Shown: piece by piece, positions 57,964-64,000 of the stretch
Position numbering within the stretch: position 1 is the stretch's first letter
How the letters are laid out: each line of letters starts with the position of its first letter
NCBI GenBank assembly: GCA_009667805.1
Contig: CM019063.1
Coordinates: 60,124,881 to 60,188,880 of the forward strand
Reading direction: 5' to 3'
Origin: Leptobrachium leishanense
Taxonomy: Eukaryota > Chordata > Amphibia > Anura > Megophryidae
Length of the DNA stretch: 64,000 bases
Program-made: the position numbers and the translations under genes
Notes under the pieces: model-generated
Database searches by the model: none
The model's input: only the letters and a program-made list of their open reading frames with translations
What the model was told of the DNA's origin: nothing

Positions 57964-58402
57964 AAAGCAAAAACATGTAAAAATTGTGTATTTCTAATTC
58001 CAGGACAAAATTTCAAAACTATTAAGCAGGGGTCTTTTTTTAGAAAGGTGTGTTCTTTCAATTTTTTCCATCATATTTCATAAAATATTTTTATAGTACA
58101 TTATTTGATTATGATGAAAATAATGGTATCTTTAGAAAGTCTATTTAAATGCGAGAAAAACGGTGTATAATATGTGTGGGTTCAATAAACGAGTAAGAGG
58201 AAAATTAGACCTAAACACAAACAGCGTAGAAATATAAAACTAGCAGTGGGTACTTTCAGACAGACAATGGTAAAACCGCCTGGTCACTATGGGGTTAAGT
58301 ATCAAAACCTCACTCATTAATAGTAATGGTAATGGCTCTTGTCCTATTTCAGAACGCCATAAACGTCCCTCGAAGCTTGGCTGTTCCGACTGCCAACAAT
58401 AT
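57964..58402. other. No recognisable element
   Basis: About 440 bp; possibly the outer part of a TTAA-type element (see F2). No gene. Confidence 0.4.
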
Positions 58403-58606
58403 CGGCTGGGTGGAGTAGAGGTAACATCACTGCTCTGCATGGAGAGAGCCTGTGGAGACATGGGTTTTATCCCGACGAGCACCTCTCCAGTAAGTGTCCT
58501 TGGGCAAGACACCTAACGGTACATACTCGCCACCCAGGACATACTTGAAAACTAGAGAAATCTCAATGTATCCTTCCTGGCAAAAATCCTTTCTCAAAAA
58601 AATAAA
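58403..58606 (+). mobile_element. tRNA-derived SINE (MIR-like), copy 3
   Basis: Head GGCTGGGTGGAGTAGAGG, core CCTTGGGCAAGACACC, L2-like tail, A/T-rich end. The B box is mutated here (GGGTTTTATCCCG), so this copy has probably lost promoter function. Confidence 0.85.
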
Positions 58607-59065
58607 TTAATTAATGCTTCCTGTACATTGTGTAAGAGGCAATAATGAGTAAGGAGATGGAGAAGAACAAGTCATTACAAGGTTGCCCATCAGGACTGCT
58701 TAGGCATGAAACGTCCCATAAGTCCAGGCTTTATATCCATGCACATGGCACAGATGACATTTTGGAAAAAGCATAGGCCACAAATTTATTAAAACTATGA
58801 TAACCACAACCAGCTTAAACATTATTGCCTTTCCTATTATCTCATCCAGCCGCTCTATTCTGTAGAAGGCAGTTGCCAATTTACCATTCCAAAAGCCATT
58901 GCTCTGCGTGAACGATACTGCAGGGCACGTCTCTCCACAGCCCACTCATTATACAATAGAAGAGTAGACATATCTTAACAAGGATGACACCATACATTGG
59001 AGGACCGGGCTCCCACATGGAATTTACAATTTGTAAGGGATATACTGTATAGATTTACGATAGGC
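58607..59065. other. No recognisable element
   Basis: About 460 bp with no supported repeat boundary or coding region. Confidence 0.4.
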
Positions 59066-59115
59066 ATGTACATATCGTTAGGTGTCTTGCCCAAGAACAT
59101 TTTTGGTGAAGTGTG
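59066..59115 (-). mobile_element. SINE fragment
   Basis: GTACATATCGTTAGGTGTCTTGCCCAAGAACA corresponds to the inverse of the SINE core (TGTTCTTGGGCAAG, ACACCTAACG). Written here as parts of one short remnant; no head or tail. Confidence 0.5.
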
Positions 59116-60320
59116 CTGCTTTCTATGGTTGTAGAGCCGAGACATGATGGTGCGGTTGAACCTGCTTCTCTGGGGTTGTAGCGAGACGTGCTGGCCAGGT
59201 GTTCTGATCAGGATTGGAACCTGCTTCTCTTTGGTTGTAGAGAAGGTTGTGAGTACACTTTTACAGTATGGGCAACAACATCATTGATAAGACTTCTCCA
59301 ATTGTTTGAAAACTCAAAGAGCCGCACATTTTGGAACCTAGTGGATAGGGTTATTATTTCATGAAGATCATTGCCAATACGGGGCAAGGGGAGTCAGAGA
59401 CAGGAGACAACCTTGAGCCATAAGATCTTCAAGCACATGAGTTGTTATGGTGGCCTTGATTGTGTCCCCCAACATGGAGAAATGTATATGCATCCACCCC
59501 CCCCCAATATATGTTAATTTAAGGTTCCCTTCTTTCACATCTATTCAAATTTATTCAACTTTATAGTCATTTTTTTACTCAAATTCTACAACAACATGTT
59601 TATCAATTGCATATTTTTGAGACTGTGATTCTTTTTAACAGGATAGTAGTATGTTAATGGGTCAATTCACTTCTTCGGCCATTTTATGGGTCTGAATTCA
59701 TAGGCCATAAAGTCAATGGGTTCTTTGTACAACAATGTCAAGAACATTTTTTTCTCTCTACCTAAATAGAACTATCCAGAGCTTATAAAACGTAAACTCC
59801 TCAATGGAGATAAATAGGAATAGAACAATGACACTTTTTCCCATAAACAGGTTTACGATGTACTCACATGGCTCGCCACCCTATTACCGCGGCGCGTTGT
59901 TAGGCTTTTAATTCTTCATATAGTTCTGACCTTTTGTTTTCTTGTGCAATACATTCTGTTAACTAAACCCATTTCCAAAAGACATGTCTCCGGGAGTTGT
60001 TTATATATTCTTTATTGCCAGAGAGATTCCCGAAAAGCCCGAAATGAGCAAAAGCCACAGAGAATCCTGTCACAACATCCAAATATTAGCCAGGACCAAC
60101 AGTTTGGGTTGAAACCTGGGAAACTATTGCTTAATCATTCACCTCAGACACTTACTAAGGCTACAAAGTAAAAATAAATGTTCAGATATTTCACAGTTCA
60201 AGTTTAATAATTCTACTGCCCATCTGTTTAATATGCAAAAATGTGGGATTTCTCCTCTAATTAGGTCCATTCCAACATATTCTATAATACTGAACGTGAA
60301 TTACACTCAACATACATATC
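59116..60320. other. Mostly unrecognised
   Basis: ACCTGCTTCTCTNNGGTTGTAG occurs twice (59160, 59220) with small differences. No gene or element ends are supported in the rest. Confidence 0.4.
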
Positions 60321-60524
60321 ATTTTTTTTTTGTGAAAGGATTTTACCAGGAAGGATACATTGAGATTTCTCTCGTTTTCAAGTATGTCCTGGGTGGCGAG
60401 TATGTACCGTTAGGTGTCTTGCCCAAGGACACTTACTGGAGAGGTTGCTCGCTGGGATCGAACCCATGTCTCCACAGGCTTTCTCCATGCAGAGCAGTGA
60501 CATTACCTCTACTCCACCCAGCCG
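60321..60524 (-). mobile_element. tRNA-derived SINE (MIR-like), copy 4
   Basis: Full-length, minus strand. The tail starts after a T run at 60322-60331. Core CTTGCCCAAGGACAC and inverse B box GGGATCGAACCC (near 60453) are intact, and the head ends at 60524. Confidence 0.88.
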
Positions 60525-60689
60525 GTATTTGATGTATTTACGTGACGCATCTTCTCACAGATCTTTTGTACCGGCCTAGAAATGGAACAATTAGGGGAAG
60601 AATCTTCCAGAATCGCCATACGGTAATTGTCTCCTTGGATCTAAAGGTAGGGATACTCAGAATGAGGTGCGTCATTGTCATGATAAACA

Positions 60690-61215
60690 ATTAAACAAGC
60701 AAAATTGTATATTAAAATTATCTGGCATTACCTCCTGGATGGCCTCTCACCACCTAAAGATTAGCATGTCAAAGACTGAGCTCCTACTAATTCCTCCCTC
60801 TAATGCCTCCCCAGTCCCACCCCCTGACCACTCTATCATGGTGGAGGGTATCACTATCTCACCATCAAGCCAGGTTCGTTATCTCGTAGTTACACTTGAC
60901 TATGCTCTTTCCTTCATCCCCCACATTCAGTCCCTTTCCTCCTCCAGCCGCTACCAACTATGCAATATTTCCAGAATTCGACCATTTCTTACCACTGACA
61001 CCACAAAGCAACTCATCCTCGTTCTTGTAATCTCCCGATTTGACTATTGTAATAGTCTTCCAGTTGGCCTCCCTCTCTCCCGCCTCGCCCCCCTGCAATC
61101 CATTCTGAATGCCTCTGCCAGGTTCATCACCTCACTCACTGTACTGTCTCTGCCGCTCCTCTCTGTGAATTCCTTCACTGGCTCCCCATCCACTGCAGAA
61201 TTACATCTGAGGACT
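60690..61215 (+). pseudogene. L2-like LINE reverse transcriptase fragment
   Basis: An open plus-strand frame encodes the region after the L2 RT catalytic core: SWMASHHLKIS, KTELLLIPPS, VRYLVVTLDYALSF, SSRYQLCNISRIRPFL, LVLVISRFDYCNSL and LQSILNASARFI. These follow the L2 order (KTELL, LGV.LD, LxxIRRIRPFL, RLDYCNSLL, LQ.IQNAAARL). The LGV box reads LVV. No endonuclease, YADD box or 3' UTR is attached, and the motif after ARFI degenerates near 61190. Confidence 0.88.
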
Positions 61216-61221
61216 TGGTAA

Positions 61222-62011
61222 ATTTACTGAAGCTCTGGTTAAGTTTACTTGCTTGGGCCAGATCACAACTGAGTCCTTAGAGATATGGCGCAAATGGAAA
61301 ACGTGGGTGTCAGCTGTTTTCAATTTACGACTCACCTTTAGTGTTCATATTCCCACCGAGCCGCTATCTCAGCAGCTCAAAGGGTAATACTTTCAAGATA
61401 CATGTGGATAACACCAGCGGCACTATGCATCAACGCTGCCATTAGCTCCGTGAGTCCATGGACTTCATGGAGATAGATGCAAGGTCAAGAAAATGAGGTC
61501 CGGCAGGATCGGTGGAAGAACTCACTATTTCTTCTTAATGTTCAGCTGTGAGGAAGTGACGGACCGCGCCGCTCTCTGCAGCGAGGAATCTGAGGTGAGT
61601 ATTGAATTTTTTGTTGTATTTAAATGAATGTGTTAAGTGAATGTTTTGAAGCAGAATCACTTAACACCACCTTTTGAGTGACGTTATTCAGTTCGGAATG
61701 GACTGGTTGGGATGTCTTGTTCTTCATCTTCTACCTACACATTAACATCTCCCATGTAATGTATAGGAGACGTTAATGTACAGTAAGCAGGCACAAGATC
61801 CAAGATGCAAGTTGGATGTACAGTATGATGTAAAATTAAGCACAGCACTTCAGCCATTATGCTGTACAGTACAGCTCAAGCTCTGTGTTTAGCGGCCAGG
61901 TTGTGATTTGACCCTTGGAATCTACCCCATCTTTATAAACTTTAATACAATTGAGGAGGGAGTGTCTTGATTCTAAAGTGTTCTTGGATTTTTGAATTGC
62001 TTTACACATAA
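61222..62011. other. No recognisable element
   Basis: About 790 bp with no supported feature. Confidence 0.4.
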
Positions 62012-62856
62012 GGGGTTATTCAGAAAGAGACGATGTGGCCCCGAAATGTCACCGAACACTGAATTTCCCTGTACGGTGACATTTCGGGGCCATTTGGCTA
62101 TCCAGAGAGCAGCAGTTCACAAAATTTTGGCGAGCTGTCACCAAGTACGGTGCCTGTTCGAAGGCAGTGAAATCCCCCATAGAGAAGCAATGGTTAATCT
62201 ATTCACAGAACACTGAACAGCAGTGAAAAGTTGCCGAAGTGCACTGATGTTTAGTGTTTTGATTCGGCAGGTTTATTCAGGCGAATCCCATAGGATTCAA
62301 TGTTAAAAATATTCCAGTTTTAATACAATATCTAATAAACCGTTTATTATTTTAATCTGTCGTAAAAAGTCTCTTTATTTATAGATTTTTTTTAGGATCT
62401 TTTAGGCTCTTGGGGGATTTTTTCGGCGAAACATTTTTCTTTTAAAAGCGTTTTTTCTTTTTTGTGTAACAGACCTTTTTATTATTATTCATAGGATCTT
62501 ATATGTAAATTACATATATTTTTGATCAGTAGTTTTTTGCAAACAGCGTTTCAATTTTGACACTTTCAAGCATATTGTTTTTTGTTTTTTTTTACCGACT
62601 TTTTCCGGCAGCTGGTCTGTGCTGTGATCGGCGGCTGGTCGGCTTTTTCTGACGTGTTCAACATGTATTTTGCAACAGTTCCGGTGGGTTTTCAGTTGGA
62701 TTTTGGTGGGTGTTCAACAGGTTTTCGACAGGTTGTCCCTTCATTCCAGTGGACCCTGTGGTGAATGCAGAATTGCGTTCCCCGAAGGGCATGAAAGTAC
62801 TGGGAAGGAGAGAGCACCGAAATGCAGTGATGTTTTGGTGCTCTCTGAATAACCCC
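62012..62856. mobile_element. CAGGGTTATTCA-family element, copy C10
   Basis: Ends GGGGTTATTCAGAAAGAG and CTCTCTGAATAACCCC, flanked by TAA and TTA. Full interior in family order. Confidence 0.85.
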
Positions 62857-63145
62857 TTAAGTCTAGAAGACGAATTACGTACCTCAGCTCATTTCAAATT
62901 TCCAAAGTGATCGAATGTCCGGAGGTGTGAGATATGGTGGTGATGCATTGCCAAGTCAGTAACCCACTAATAGCCACTTTTTAATTAGAGATGTTACAAT
63001 CAATTACTCTTTTATTTTCAGAAGCATATCATCAGGACATGCATTAGGGTGAAGATATGTTCTACTGGATTTAATGTACATATTTCTATGACCAAAAAGA
63101 GAAGAACTCTGGAATAGAAATATAGCGGAAAGGTGAGGTGTAAGT

Positions 63146-63490
63146 TTTTTTATTATTATTCATAGGACTTTATATGTTAATTCCAGACATTTTCGTTTAC
63201 TATTTTTTTTTTGCAAACAGCATTTCAAATTTGGAAACATTCAGCTGTTTTTTTTTGGTTTTTTTTACCCCGTTCGTCTGCTTGTCGTCTTTCTCCAACG
63301 TCTGGTCGTCGCTGTGTTCTGAGCTTTTTTCAGACGTGTTTGTCAGGTTTGTAGCGGATCGGCAGGTATGCTCGGCGGGTTTTCTGCGGTGTTTCAGGTC
63401 GGTCCCTTCTTTCGAAACGTATTGACGGCTTATCGGCGGATTGTCTGTGATTTTTCGACGGATTTTCGGATCCGTTCAACATGTATTCCT
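63146..63490. mobile_element. CAGGGTTATTCA-family piece, copy C11
   Basis: Contains TATTATTCATAGGAC, TTAATTCCAGACATTTTCG, GCAAACAGCATTTCAAA and the CGTTCGTCTGC segment. Neither terminal repeat is seen. Confidence 0.65.
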
Positions 63491-64000
63491 TCATTCATTC
63501 CTTCATTTTAATAGCTATGTTTAAAAGCACAAGTGTGTGTGTGACACTGACCGAAAATGTTTTTACTGTGGGTTTTTTCAGCCAGCTTTTTTTCGGACCG
63601 GCTGCTCGGGTTAAATTTTCTACCAATGTTTTGATTTTCTTCTAGCAGCAAGCGTTTTGTTTCGAAATCTCGAATATCAAGTCGACTATTGTGTCAAATA
63701 TTCCGACACTGATTTGTCAGAATTAATAGGAATAAACAAATTATATTATGACATCATCAACAGGAGAACCACCACTGTTATATCCAGCTTGATCCCTTTT
63801 CAAAGTAAATATAAACATGCGCATGGGCACGTAAGATGTGTATTTCAGTGGCATGTGCCTGCAACGTGACCAATTTATTTTCCAAGCCCTTGGCACTTAC
63901 AGAAAGTACAGCACAATGGGTGTAAGGCTCAAGTCAGACTTGGCTCAATGTTTCTTTTTGGCGTCGATAAAGTGAACTGAACTTGGCACCTGATCAGTTT
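63491..64000. other. No recognisable element
   Basis: About 510 bp to the window end, with no supported feature. Confidence 0.4.

Overview
The window looks like a piece of a large, repeat-filled vertebrate nuclear genome, most likely an amphibian and probably a frog. This is inferred from the mix of repeat families: L2-, CR1- and L1/Tx1-type LINEs, a MIR-like tRNA-derived SINE with an L2-like tail, Tc1, PIF/Harbinger, TTAA-flanked and many hAT-type DNA elements, plus long simple-sequence satellites. I found no convincing host gene. Almost everything interpretable is mobile DNA or tandem repeat, and most long open frames are by-products of tandem repeats whose unit is open in several frames.

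Layout. 1-290: minisatellite. 295-10278: about 7.4 kb of GATA/TATC-based satellite that changes strand repeatedly. It is interrupted by a non-LTR reverse transcriptase fragment (1202-2120) and a decayed Tc1 element (5375-6983) with perfect 29-bp terminal inverted repeats (TIRs). 11428-14985: hAT pieces, including a 3.2-kb hAT-like element (copy A) carrying CR1 and L2 insertions. 15106-21000: small TIR elements, among them nested Harbinger-type MITEs. 21690-24470: an L1/Tx1 fragment and a hAT element holding a SINE and a G-rich minisatellite. 25585-27920: TIR elements.

27921-31040: an apparently autonomous PIF/Harbinger transposon, the only place with real gene structure. Its DDE transposase (two exons, + strand, 392 aa, open after splicing) and its MADF-type DNA-binding partner (two exons, - strand, one frameshift) are reciprocally nested: each gene's second exon lies in the other's intron. 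Two 425-bp MITEs (20080, 34434) are deletion derivatives of this element.

31041-32628: an L2 3' end with a 39-bp tandem repeat. 32634-40192: more TIR elements. 40201-41311: a hAT with a minisatellite related to that at the window start. 41360-42429: a spacerless 1070-bp palindrome inside an insertion flanked by a 15-bp duplication. 45858-50037: hAT copy B, containing a second palindrome (47668-49149) whose 713-bp arms appear almost identical. 50600-53167: nested hATs. 53333-55651: two more TIR elements. 55986-57963: a TTAA element with a TTAGGG-like minisatellite. 58403-61215: SINEs and an L2 fragment. 62012-64000: further TIR elements.

The points most worth a second look are the interlocked Harbinger genes, the two long palindromes with the same geometry, and the strand-switching satellite, where the Tc1 sits in the loop of a potential hairpin and an uninserted copy of the site survives about 330 bp beyond its end. 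All identity statements were made by eye.
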